Of a stretch of 16,131 nt of DNA, positions 7,662 through 14,713 are shown in pieces. The stretch spans positions 1 to 16,131 of the forward strand of contig CALHQS010000068.1 of NCBI GenBank assembly GCA_938036655.1, written 5' to 3'. The notes beneath the pieces are model-generated. The model saw nothing but the letters and a program-made list of their open reading frames with translations, was not told the DNA's origin and ran no database searches. Position 1 is the first letter of the stretch; the number at the start of each line of letters is the position of its first letter. This DNA comes from an uncultured Candidatus Altimarinota bacterium (GTDB taxonomy: Bacteria > Patescibacteriota > Gracilibacteria > BD1-5 > UBA2023). Both the position numbers and the translations under genes were made by a program.

Positions 7662-8702
7662 TTATGGAGTAGTTTTACAACCAGAACCAGCCAAATTTTT
7701 GTAACGAGTTGAAAGTGACGTATCTTTAATAATCTGTGCAACGGCATATGCATCACAATAAATTCGTGCATCTGCGAGTTTTTCGGCTTCCATTTTTTTG
7801 ATTACATCCATCGTTTGTTGATATTTTCCTTGTGCAAAATATGATCGATATCGATGAAAATAAATCATATAAGTTGCTGGATTATTTTTCAAATATTCAT
7901 CAGAGATAGAGAATACTTGAGCAAAATTTTTTGCAAGGTATGCATCACGCATTTTCTTCTCAACCTCAAGAGCCACACTATTGTTGTTATTTGTTGTTGG
8001 TGCGGGAGTATTATTTTGTGGAGTTTCTGGATTTTGAGGTGATGGTGGTGTTGTCGATGTAGTACTTGTCGCAACATTTTCATATACACGAATACGCTCA
8101 GTTGTTGGAAAAGGATTATTCCCACGACGAGTAATATAGCGTTTTGTATTCGTATCATACTCAAAGAAACCGATCAATTTACGTTTAAAAGTTGTTTTAT
8201 CAAACTCGTACAAAAGCTTGGCATTATATGCACCTTCTGGCGTTCCATCACCATAAATAATATCCGCAAAAGCATTATTTTCGGCCTCATTTTTTACAAA
8301 TTCATACATTCCGATGCGTGCATTTGTTGGCATTCCATAAGCCTCACGAATTGCTAGCCAATCAAGACGAATCTGATTGATAAAGCCTTTTTGTAAATCA
8401 GTTGAACCCGGATTAGCGGAATTAGTCACACTCGTTGATGGAGTATTTATAGAACCAGTCGCCGCTACATTCTTTTGGAAATCAGCCAAAGGAATTTGAA
8501 TATTATGTTGAGCCATTGCTTCACGAAGCACTTTATTCTCGCCTTCAAGAGCCTGAATTCGATCAGAATATTGATTGAGCAACTCCTGCATTTTTTTTAC
8601 CAACTCAGTTGGACTAGAAGTTACTTGCGCAATAGCAGAAAATGGCATTGCTACACAAAGTGAAAAAACGCCAATTTTTGTAATGAGGGATGTATTTTTC
8701 AT
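7662..8702 (-). CDS. Secreted coiled-coil protein of unknown function
   Basis: A 346-aa protein that I do not recognise. Residues 1-25 are a clear Sec signal peptide (basic start, hydrophobic core, AIA before Gln26). A coiled coil follows (about 33-65, LVKKMQELLNQYSDRIQAL), then a Ser/Thr/Asn linker and a compact middle domain (about 105-205) containing WLAIREAYGMPTNARIGMYE and IGFFEYDTNTKRY. A Pro/Thr/Asn linker (about 212-245) leads to a C-terminal helical domain with TPR-like spacing (AYLAKNFAQVFSISDEYLKN, YFAQGKYQQTMDVIKKME). Two cysteines near the end could form a disulfide. No TGA codon is used. I chose ATG 8702; an upstream TTG two codons earlier is less likely. The promoter at 8723-8750 lies inside the end of rnhB. 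Confidence 0.85.
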   Translation of the reverse strand: MKNTSLITKIGVFSLCVAMPFSAIAQVTSSPTELVKKMQELLNQYSDRIQALEGENKVLREAMAQHNIQIPLADFQKNVAATGSINTPSTSVTNSANPGSTDLQKGFINQIRLDWLAIREAYGMPTNARIGMYEFVKNEAENNAFADIIYGDGTPEGAYNAKLLYEFDKTTFKRKLIGFFEYDTNTKRYITRRGNNPFPTTERIRVYENVATSTTSTTPPSPQNPETPQNNTPAPTTNNNNSVALEVEKKMRDAYLAKNFAQVFSISDEYLKNNPATYMIYFHRYRSYFAQGKYQQTMDVIKKMEAEKLADARIYCDAYAVAQIIKDTSLSTRYKNLAGSGCKTTP

Positions 8703-8722
8703 AGACAAAAAGTTATGCTGAC

Positions 8723-8750
8723 ACTATAATCAACTATCGCGAGAAATCAA
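8723..8750 (-). promoter_or_regulatory. Promoter of the secreted coiled-coil protein gene
   Basis: Minus-strand TTGATT (8745-8750) and TATAGT (8723-8728), 16-bp spacer, with the -10 box 20 bases from the ATG at 8702. It is embedded in the last codons of rnhB. Confidence 0.6.
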
Positions 8751-9486
8751 GGTTTTTATCGGCTCATAAGTCTTGCGATGTAAGGAATTTATGCCATAAT
8801 TAAGAATGACCCTATGATGTTCTCGTGTTCCATATCATTTATTTTTTGCAAAATTATATTCAGGAAAATCCTCAGAACATCGCTTCATAATAGAATCTCT
8901 TGTCACTTTGGCAAGAATAGACGCCGCGGAAATAATTTTTTCGGAAGCATCGCCACCAATGAGAAACTGAATCTCGATTTTTGGCTTTAAAAAAGGATTT
9001 TGGGAAGAAATTTTTGGAAAAAATGGCTCTTGATTTGCCTCTGGATTTTTTCGAGATTTTTTGCGAGCGAAAAAATATTCACAAAAGTATTTTTCTTCCA
9101 ATTCAGGAAAACGAAAATTATCAGAACCATCAATCAGGACGAGAATTTTATTATCAAGAGACGAATCATTTTTCTGCAAATATATCTTCACAAGTCGAAA
9201 AATAATCTCACTCATCGCTTGCCGATTCACTTCTCGAATTCCCTTTTTATCAATATCTTCAGCTGATTTTTCAACAATACAAAAATCCAATTTTCACGAT
9301 TTTTGTAATTTTTGTAATTCGTCAAAAATTTTTTCACGATTTTTTTCTGAAAGTTTTTTGGAATCATTCAAAAGTATAATTTCTGATAACATTTTTGCAT
9401 CAGAAATAGCGGCACCAGCCACAACCAATGGCCCCCGCCCAAGGCCCACGACCAGCCTCATCAATGCCAATAAAAAGTGTATTCAT
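8724..9486 (-). CDS. rnhB: Ribonuclease HII, interrupted by a one-base frameshift
   Basis: RNase HII cuts the RNA strand of RNA-DNA hybrids and removes misincorporated ribonucleotides. The start (ATG 9486) gives MNTLFIGIDEAGRGPWAG with the catalytic Asp9-Glu10. The rest of the protein continues in another frame as PLVVAGAAISDAKM, LLNDSKKLSEKNREK, VLIDGSDNF and SAASILAKVTRDS (further acidic site residues), ending FAKNKGYGTREHHR. The shift falls in a C5 run on the plus strand (9432-9436); four bases instead of five would restore one frame. Three glycines are TGA (9294, 8835, 8730), including the conserved one in KGYGT. About 254 residues if repaired, a little longer than usual because of an insertion around KSRKNPEANQEPFFPK. 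An assembly error or a recent indel are both possible. Confidence 0.9.
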
Positions 9487-9492
9487 AGCCTT

Positions 9493-9520
9493 AAAATGCT
9501 GATTTTTAAAAATAAGTCAA
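9493..9520 (-). promoter_or_regulatory. Probable promoter of rnhB
   Basis: Minus-strand TTGACT (9515-9520), then 16 bp, then a poor -10 CATTTT (9493-9498) ending 6 bases before the ATG. If real, the mRNA would start at the initiation codon. The -35 is good but the -10 weak. Confidence 0.4.
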
Positions 9521-9539
9521 GGAAAAATATTTTGTGGTT

Positions 9540-9567
9540 TTGATTTTTTGAAAAATTTTTATATAAT
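9540..9567 (+). promoter_or_regulatory. Promoter of rnpB
   Basis: TTGATT (9540-9545) and a perfect TATAAT (9562-9567) with a 16-bp spacer, placing the start point about seven bases on, exactly where the RNase P RNA P1 helix begins (9574). This independent agreement makes it the best supported promoter here. Confidence 0.8.
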
Positions 9568-9573
9568 AATGGC

Positions 9574-9977
9574 GCTTTCAAAAGGAAGAAAGGTATATGC
9601 GTATTTCTTCGGAAATATGAGGAAAGTCTGGACATCATCCGAAAGGAGAAAAGCTAACGGCTTTGGTCCGAAAAAATATCAAAAATTTCGGATACGGAAA
9701 GTGCCACAGAGACAATACTAGTCGCAAGACGAAAGGTGAAAAGTCATTTTGTGTACTGAGGTTAACTCTCAAATTTTTTTGAAAAGAGCCAAAAGTGCGA
9801 TAAATGAGCCATTGGCGGGTAAACCCTCTCTGATGCAAGAGGAATGGTATTTTTGTGCATAATATGTTCGGAATAGTGAACAAAAATATACCTCGCTTGA
9901 GGTTTTGGGTGACCAAAATCCTAGATAGATATATACCGAAATACAGAATCCGGCTTATTATCAACTTTTTGAAAGCA
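9574..9977 (+). ncRNA. rnpB: RNase P RNA (bacterial type A-like)
   Basis: Catalytic RNA that trims the 5' leader of pre-tRNAs. It is recognised by conserved blocks in order: GAGGAAAGTCTGGACA (9619-9634, conserved region I; most bacteria have GUCCGG), AGTGCCACAGAGACAATA (9700-9717), GGGTAAACCC (9817-9826, the L15 loop whose GGU pairs with the tRNA CCA end) and ACAGAATCCGGCTTA (9943-9957, conserved region V). The ends pair: GCTTTCAAAA (9574-9583) with TTTTGAAAGC (9967-9976), a perfect 10-bp P1 helix. A T-rich tract (9978-9990) follows and probably ends transcription. The length of about 404 nt is typical. The next gene starts within 20 bases, so some read-through is likely. Confidence 0.97.
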
Positions 9978-9994
9978 TTTTTTATTTTTTGAAT

Positions 9995-10630
9995 ATGACA
10001 AAAAAGTTGCCAAATATTGTATTGATGGGAATTCAAGGCTCTGGGAAAGGTACTCAGGCCAGAAAAATTGCCGAAAAATTTGGATATCAGATTTTTGATA
10101 CTGGTGCGGAGCTGCGAAAAATCGCAACAACCGATACGGATCTTGGAAAAAAAGTCAATGAAATTATTGTGGCTGGAAATTATGTTCCATCAGAGTATAT
10201 CAGAGATACAATTGAATATTTTGTCAATACTAATAAAAATATTCCGGTACTTTTTGACTGACCGATTCGTTCTCATGAACAGGATAGAGTCATTCGTCCG
10301 ATTCTTGGAAAATTTGTCGTAATTGAACTTGAACTTGACAAAAATCTTGCGATTGAGCGACTACTACATCGTCGCATTGATCCAGAAACGGGCGAAACAT
10401 TCCCAGAAAATTTTGAAGGAACCATTAATCCAAAAACTGGAAATACTCTCACAACTCGCGAAGATGACAACCGAGAAGCGATTGAGAAGCGAATTTCTTG
10501 GTCACTCAATGAAAGTCTCCCTCTGATCGAAAAATGGAAAAAAGATGGACACTTCGTTCATAAAATTAATGCAAATCAACCAATTGAAAAGGTTTTTGAA
10601 GAAATCTCAAACTTTATTTTAAAATTTTAA
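9995..10630 (+). CDS. adk: Adenylate kinase-family nucleoside monophosphate kinase (copy 1)
   Basis: Transfers phosphate between ATP and a nucleoside monophosphate, normally AMP. 211 aa. P-loop GIQGSGKGT (12-20); NMP-site motif FDTGAELR (34-41), close to the canonical STGDMLR; core arginine in FDGPIRS (87-93), where the usual D-G-F-P-R order is D-G-P-I-R. The LID runs from HRRIDPETGETF to TTREDDNREAIEKR, with no zinc cysteines. Gly89 is TGA (10259-10261), which would truncate it in the standard code. I chose ATG 9995 over an upstream TTG at 9989. It lies just after rnpB and four bases before a second adenylate kinase, so the pair is an operon, possibly fed from the rnpB promoter. Of the two copies it keeps the more orthodox AMP site. 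Confidence 0.93.
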
Positions 10631-10634
10631 AAAT

Positions 10635-11261
10635 ATGGCAAATATCGTACTCGTCGGAATTCAAGGTTCCGGAAAAGGAACACAGGCACGAAAAATTCTT
10701 AACGCAAATCCAAATTTTCATTTTTTTGAAATGGGTCAGCGACTTCGTGATTTTGCAAAACTCGAAGGAAAAGATTCACAAATTGTTAAAAAATGTCTTG
10801 AAGAAGGCTCTCTCGTGCCCATGCATCTCATAGAATCAATGCTTGTGCACTATCGCGACACGCATCAAAATGAAACGATTGTATTTGATGGAATTCCTCG
10901 CTCATTGCAACAACTTGAGCTTTTTGAAAAAGTTTTTGATGATTATTTTGTGATTTTTCTGGATCTCGAAAAAGAGACAGCACTAGAGCGCCTGGCAAAT
11001 CGTCGAATTGATCCAAGTAATGGAATGAGCTTCCCAGCGGATTTTGTTGGAGATTACTCACCTTTTACTGGAACCAAGCTTGTTACACGCGATGATGATA
11101 ACGAAGCAGCTGTTCTCAAACGAATTGAAAGTTTTTATCACAACACACTCCCATTGTTGGCAGAATGGGCAGCTCGCGGAAAACGGGTATATCGCATTGA
11201 CGCAAGCCGTTCCATTGAAGAGGTTTGGGAAACTATCAATGTAATCGTTTCAGCATATTAA
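10635..11261 (+). CDS. Adenylate kinase-family protein (copy 2, diverged NMP site)
   Basis: A second kinase of the same family, 208 aa, four bases downstream of copy 1. P-loop GIQGSGKGT (8-16) and core DGIPRS (85-90) are intact. The LID (NRRIDPSNGMSF to VTRDDDNEAAVLKR) keeps its arginines and Asp pair. The NMP-binding motif is changed: FFEMGQRLRDF replaces the family's ISTGDMLR, so the AMP-contacting Thr and the Asp become Met33 and Gln35. It may therefore prefer another monophosphate or have a different rate; this is inference. It contains no TGA codons, unlike copy 1. A hairpin at 11264-11285 follows the stop and separates it from hemW. Confidence 0.9.
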   Translation: MANIVLVGIQGSGKGTQARKILNANPNFHFFEMGQRLRDFAKLEGKDSQIVKKCLEEGSLVPMHLIESMLVHYRDTHQNETIVFDGIPRSLQQLELFEKVFDDYFVIFLDLEKETALERLANRRIDPSNGMSFPADFVGDYSPFTGTKLVTRDDDNEAAVLKRIESFYHNTLPLLAEWAARGKRVYRIDASRSIEEVWETINVIVSAY

Positions 11262-11263
11262 TC

Positions 11264-11285
11264 ATCCCTTTTTGGGGATTTTTTG
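11264..11285 (+). terminator. Hairpin with U-tract between the second adk and hemW
   Basis: ATCCC (11264-11268) pairs with GGGAT (11275-11279), followed by a run of T residues to 11284. It ends only about four bases before the hemW ATG, so it may act as an attenuator rather than a full stop. Confidence 0.55.
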
Positions 11286-11288
11286 TGT

Positions 11289-12398
11289 ATGAATATTTAT
11301 ATCCACATCCCTTTTTGTAAGCAAAAATGTACGTATTGCAAATTTGCCATTACGCCAGTTTTTGATGATTACAAAAAGAAAAAATATCTACATTTTCTCG
11401 AAAATGAAATCAAAAATACGTTAGTTCAAAGAAATATCAAAAAAGTAAATACTATTTATTTTGGTGGCGGAACACCTTCAATCTTAAGCGCTGATGAAAT
11501 CAAGAAAATATTAGGATTATTCCCAGAATGAGAAAAAGAAATCTCATTTGAATCAAACCCAGAAGATATTTCAGAAAATTTTCTCGAAAAAATATTTTCA
11601 CTATGAATTAATCGCTTGTCAATAGGAATCCAATCTTTGAATCCTCAAACATTAGAAGCTGTTGAACGAAGTAATCCAGAATCTATTTTTTCCGCATTAG
11701 AATCAATTAAAAAGTTTCAAGTATGAAAATTTATACTTTTCTGAAATAAAAAAATTTCCATCAATCTCGACTTTATTTTGGGCCTTCCGTATACGAAAAA
11801 ATGAGAAATTTTTGCAAATATCAAATATTTACACAAAAAATATCCATTCATTACACATACAAGTGTCTATTTTTTGGAAAAATGACTCTATCCGAAAAAT
11901 TGGCAAAAACTCAGTATTACTGAGGAAGAAATAACAAAAGAATATCATAAAATTTGTAATTTTTTTGCACAAAAATGATGGAATCACTACGAAATTTCGA
12001 ATTTTTCTGCTCCATGATTTGAATGTCAGCACAATCAATGATATTGGAATCATGTTGACACAATTGGTTTTTGACTTTCAGCAAGCGGATTTGAAAAAAT
12101 TTCTGAATGAAATTTTGTAGCCAAACGAACCACAAAATCGTTATCATTTTCGGGATATTATAAAGAAAAATTATCTGACGAGGAATACCTCACTGAAGAT
12201 CAAATTGAGATAGAAAAATTACTTTTTGGTATGCGAACGCATGGATATACTATCAATCCGAAAATCCGTCTTGTTTCTGAGAAAAAAATTCAGGATTTTT
12301 TGGAACAAAAATTGTTGGAATGAACGCCAAAAAAATTTCGTTTAACACAAAAATGAATTCCAATTATCGATCGAATTATTGATGATATTATTCTCTAA
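11289..12398 (+). CDS. hemW: Radical SAM heme chaperone HemW (coproporphyrinogen oxidase-like)
   Basis: HemW proteins carry a [4Fe-4S] cluster and SAM and are thought to deliver heme; they resemble HemN but are not the oxidase. 369 aa. The cluster motif is CKQKCTYCKF (Cys10, Cys14, Cys17), CxxxCxxCxF as in HemW rather than the HemN form with a fourth Cys. YFGGGTPS (58-65), ESNPED (90-95), RLSIGIQSL, DFILGLPYT and the C-terminal HYEISNFSAPGFECQHNQGY are all diagnostic. Thirteen of its 24 glycines are TGA: 11529, 11604, 11724, 11742, 11802, 11883, 11976, 12015, 12039, 12072, 12108, 12321 and 12354. Only the first 80 residues survive in the standard code. The start is ATG 11289, right after a hairpin. 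No terminator is evident before the secE promoter. Confidence 0.96.
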
Positions 12399-12405
12399 AA
12401 ATCTC

Positions 12406-12432
12406 TTGACTTTTTTCTTTTTTTCGTATACT
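12406..12432 (+). promoter_or_regulatory. Promoter of the secE-nusG cluster
   Basis: TTGACT (12406-12411) and TATACT (12427-12432) with a 15-bp spacer, the only promoter here not spaced by 16. It leaves an unusually long leader of about 85 nt before secE, containing a G/C hairpin and a small reading frame. Confidence 0.65.
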
Positions 12433-12448
12433 GAGAGCAAATTATTGT

Positions 12449-12464
12449 CCCCTTTGGGGATTTT
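12449..12464 (+). promoter_or_regulatory. Leader hairpin upstream of secE
   Basis: CCCC-TTT-GGGG followed by ATTTT lies near the 5' end of the predicted secE transcript. It resembles the hairpin before hemW (11264-11285) but cannot be a simple terminator, since it is inside the leader of an essential operon. It may be an attenuator, a stability element or a start-site structure. Confidence 0.4.
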
Positions 12465-12467
12465 AAA

Positions 12468-12569
12468 ATGCTTTGACAAATTGGGTTTTTCAAAGTTGTC
12501 ATAATTTTCTTAATTTCATTTTTATGTTTAAATTTATTTCAGACGCTTTTCGTGAAATCAGCCATGTAG
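12468..12569 (+). CDS. Possible 33-aa hydrophobic leader peptide overlapping secE
   Basis: ATG at 12468, in the context TTTTAAAATG seen at real starts here, opens a frame whose third codon is TGA (glycine in this code). It gives MLGQIGFFKVV then IIFLISFLCLNLF, a membrane-like stretch, and ends at TAG 12567-12569, overlapping the first 46 bases of secE in another frame. It is visible only with UGA as glycine. It could couple to secE translation or be chance in AT-rich DNA. Confidence 0.25.
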
Positions 12570-12940
12570 TTTGGCCTACACCAAAGGAAACTCGCACATA
12601 TATGAACTATATTGTGATGACAATTATTGTGATGACAATTTTCTTAGCAATTGCAGGATATACATTCCGAGCTGGTTTACAATTCACAAAGCATGTTGTT
12701 AATCCAGCTGGACAGCTTAAAACTGAGGTTATTCAAGAAGAACAACAAGCAAATGCTGAAGCTGCCCTCAATGAAGAATACAAAAAATTTGGTATTGAAA
12801 ACAATACATCTTCAGGCGTAACAGTTGAAACAGAACCTGCGGCAACAGAAAATTCTGAAACTCAAACAGAAGCAACCACTTCTGGAACACTTCAACTTCC
12901 TTCTGAAATTGAAGAAACTCAGTCAGGAAGCGCTCAATAA
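12524..12940 (+). CDS. secE: Preprotein translocase subunit SecE
   Basis: Essential clamp subunit of the SecYEG channel in the cytoplasmic membrane; 138 aa. It is recognised by the amphipathic helix and hinge FREISHVVWPTPKETRTY (9-26), the SecE signature, followed by one membrane segment (about 29-46, IVMTIIVMTIFLAIAGYT). The single-span form normally ends soon after this at 60-70 aa; here about 80 extra residues follow, acidic and rich in Glu, Thr, Ser and Gln (for example TVETEPAATENSETQTEATT). I chose ATG 12524; a longer frame from an upstream TTG lacks homology. nusG follows after 30 bases, the classical secE-nusG order. It contains no TGA codons. Confidence 0.93.
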   Translation: MFKFISDAFREISHVVWPTPKETRTYMNYIVMTIIVMTIFLAIAGYTFRAGLQFTKHVVNPAGQLKTEVIQEEQQANAEAALNEEYKKFGIENNTSSGVTVETEPAATENSETQTEATTSGTLQLPSEIEETQSGSAQ

Positions 12941-12970
12941 GCCATTCTTTAATTTTGTAATTTTTTAAAA

Positions 12971-13522
12971 ATGTTTGATTTTGGAAAAAAACCAGAGGGA
13001 GAATGGTATGTAATTCGTGTGGTTTCTGGAACGGAAGAAAATGTTCGCCAGTCACTTATGCAGCGTCGCGAGGCATTTGGGCTCGAAGAATATATTTTGG
13101 AAGTTTTTGTCCCAACACACGATAGCGTTTCTGTTCGTTCTGGTGGGAAAAAAGTAAAACGCAAAAAAAATATTTTCCCAGGATATATTTTGGTTCGTAT
13201 GATCGTGACGAACGAATCTTGGTATATCGTGCGTAACACACCGAATGTCACGGGATTTTTGGGGGCTGGAACTGTTCCAGTACCAGTAAGCGGCGAAGAA
13301 CTGGAACAACTCAAGGGTATTTTGGAAGAAAAAAGTGAAGAAATTGGGACTGATATCCAGGTTGGAGAACTTGCAATCATCAATAATGGGCCATTTGAAG
13401 GAAGTGAAGGAAGAATTTTGGAAATCAATTCCACAAAGGGTTCAGCAAAAATCATGGTCAATCTCCTCGGTCGAGATACGCCAGTAGAAGTTGAATTTGC
13501 AAGTATTACTCGCATCAAATAA
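12971..13522 (+). CDS. nusG: Transcription termination/antitermination protein NusG
   Basis: Binds RNA polymerase as a processivity factor and couples it to ribosomes or Rho. 183 aa, normal length. The NGN domain begins at GEWYVIRVVSGTEENVRQSL (10-29) and includes NIFPGYILVRM, ESWYIVRNTPNVTGFLG. The KOW domain is VGELAIINNGPFEGSEGRI (about 131-149), followed by the conserved LLGRDTPVEVEF. The arginine of that last motif is CGA and must be Arg, which bears on the genetic code. ATG 12971 lies in TTTTTTAAAAATG with no Shine-Dalgarno sequence. It sits in the secE transcription unit but is not followed by rplK-rplA as in most bacteria. Confidence 0.98.
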   Translation: MFDFGKKPEGEWYVIRVVSGTEENVRQSLMQRREAFGLEEYILEVFVPTHDSVSVRSGGKKVKRKKNIFPGYILVRMIVTNESWYIVRNTPNVTGFLGAGTVPVPVSGEELEQLKGILEEKSEEIGTDIQVGELAIINNGPFEGSEGRILEINSTKGSAKIMVNLLGRDTPVEVEFASITRIK

Positions 13523-13531
13523 TTATTCTTT

Positions 13532-14197
13532 ATGAGAATTATTCTAATCATCCTTTCGTTGACGGCACTCGTTTTTGTAGGCTGGCTCGCTACCAATATT
13601 GCTGGAAAAGTTTGAGATAATTCCTTGAGTGGAGTCAGTCAAAATCAGAATTCTCAGAATTTTAATAATGATTTGACGATTGAACAACTCAAGCATCAAC
13701 TCAAAACCGAGCAAGAATTGTCTGAAATCAAGGCGCAGCTCGCTCAACTTACAGGCACAAACACAGCGACAACAACCCAAACCAATACGACAACAACGAC
13801 AAATTCTGGAGAAATTATTCCAGTTTCTGCAAAGTTTTTAGGAAAAATTCTCCCAACAATTGAATTGACAAAAACAGAAAATAACGGAATTTTTGATTTA
13901 CACACATTTGATAATACGGCTTACACGACTTATTCTGACGAAAAATTTGGCATGACGGTTGTAGCATCACTCCTTCCCTATCAAACTTTTCTCAAAAATT
14001 TTCAGGCACTGGACCCAAATGTATACACGGTAAATACGGAAACTCCCTTCCCTTTTGATAGTTTTTATGTAAATCCAAAAACGAGTGATACGCTCGTTCG
14101 AATAGTGATGAAAGTGGAAGTACAAACACTTCTGATTACCCTTCCAAAAAGTAAATTCAATACTTTTAAAGAACTTATCCTCAAAGAAAAATCTTAA
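13532..14197 (+). CDS. Membrane-anchored protein of unknown function between nusG and greA
   Basis: A 221-aa protein that I do not recognise. Residues 2-25 (IILIILSLTALVFVGWLA) are a signal anchor. TGA at 13613 encodes Gly28 just after it, so a standard-code caller would miss the anchor. A short coiled coil follows (about 47-72, IEQLKHQLKTEQELSEIKAQ), then a Thr/Asn-rich linker (TNTATTTQTNTTTTT), then a globular domain of about 125 residues with alternating beta and helix (VSAKFLGKILPTIELTKTEN, LVRIVMKVEVQTLLITLPKS). The layout (anchor, coiled coil, low-complexity linker, domain) resembles that of the secreted protein at 7662-8702, without clear sequence similarity. It is nine bases after nusG and nine before greA, so it belongs to that operon. 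Confidence 0.85.
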
Positions 14198-14206
14198 TTT
14201 TATTAT

Positions 14207-14692
14207 ATGGCTGATCACAAAATTCTCCTTTCCCAGAGCGGACTTCTCGAACTCCAAGAAGAACTCCAACTCCTCAAAACTGAAAAACGTCAGGAAATTG
14301 CCGACAAACTCAAAGAAGCGATTTCGTTTGGTGATCTTTCAGAAAATGCTGAATATGCTGCTGCGCGGGAAGAGCAAGCACATATTGAAGGCCGAATTAG
14401 TGAGTTGGAAGAAATGCTCAAGCCAGGAAATTACGAAATTATCGACGAGAAAAAAAGTCGTAAAGCTGGTATCAACATCGGTGCAACCGTAACTGTTCAA
14501 GAAAACAAAGCGAACGAGGAGCCTCGCACGTATAAAATCGTAGGTTCTCAGGAGGCGTCTATTTTGGAAAATAAAATTAGTAACGAATCTCCACTTGGAA
14601 TGGCTATTCTTGGGCGAAACGTGGGTGATACAATCAGTGTTGTTCCACCAAGTGGTGAAGTAACTGAATATACAATTGTTTCAGTTGCATAA
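14207..14692 (+). CDS. greA: Transcription elongation factor GreA
   Basis: Rescues backtracked RNA polymerase by stimulating transcript cleavage through its secondary channel. 161 aa, normal length. An N-terminal antiparallel coiled coil (about 10-75) carries the tip motif FGDLSENAEYAAAREEQ (41-57), with the acidic Asp43 and Glu46 that act in the polymerase active site. The C-terminal FKBP-like domain has IGATVTVQE, YKIVGSQEAS and SPLGMAILGRNVGDTISV. The arginine in AAAREE is CGG, evidence that CGG is not recoded. ATG 14207 is the only sensible start. It has no TGA codons and is in the secE-nusG transcription unit. Confidence 0.98.
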   Translation: MADHKILLSQSGLLELQEELQLLKTEKRQEIADKLKEAISFGDLSENAEYAAAREEQAHIEGRISELEEMLKPGNYEIIDEKKSRKAGINIGATVTVQENKANEEPRTYKIVGSQEASILENKISNESPLGMAILGRNVGDTISVVPPSGEVTEYTIVSVA

Positions 14693-14713
14693 TTTACTCC
14701 TATCTAGTACTGG

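Noticed and set aside
9969..9996. Promoter TTGAAA-N16-GAATAT for the first adk
   Set aside because: The -10 would overlap the start codon and put the transcript start inside the gene; the left box is also the rnpB P1 strand.
11529..12354. Degenerate pseudogenes: hemW, the gene at 6541, topA, trpS and others look broken by stop codons
   Set aside because: Every interruption is TGA, never TAA or TAG, the frame is kept, and glycine at these places restores family motifs. This is a code change, not decay.
3685..12354. UGA as tryptophan (mycoplasma code) or selenocysteine
   Set aside because: TGA falls at conserved glycines (GRFGPY, KGYGT), TGG is used normally for Trp, the density is far too high for selenocysteine, and no SECIS-like hairpins follow.
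12449..12464. CCCC/GGGG hairpin as the hemW terminator
   Set aside because: It lies downstream of the good secE promoter, so a strong terminator there would silence secE-nusG; treated as a leader element instead.
12949..13596. Minus-strand frame of 215 codons opposite nusG
   Set aside because: Composition is a shadow of nusG; nusG itself is complete with NGN and KOW domains.
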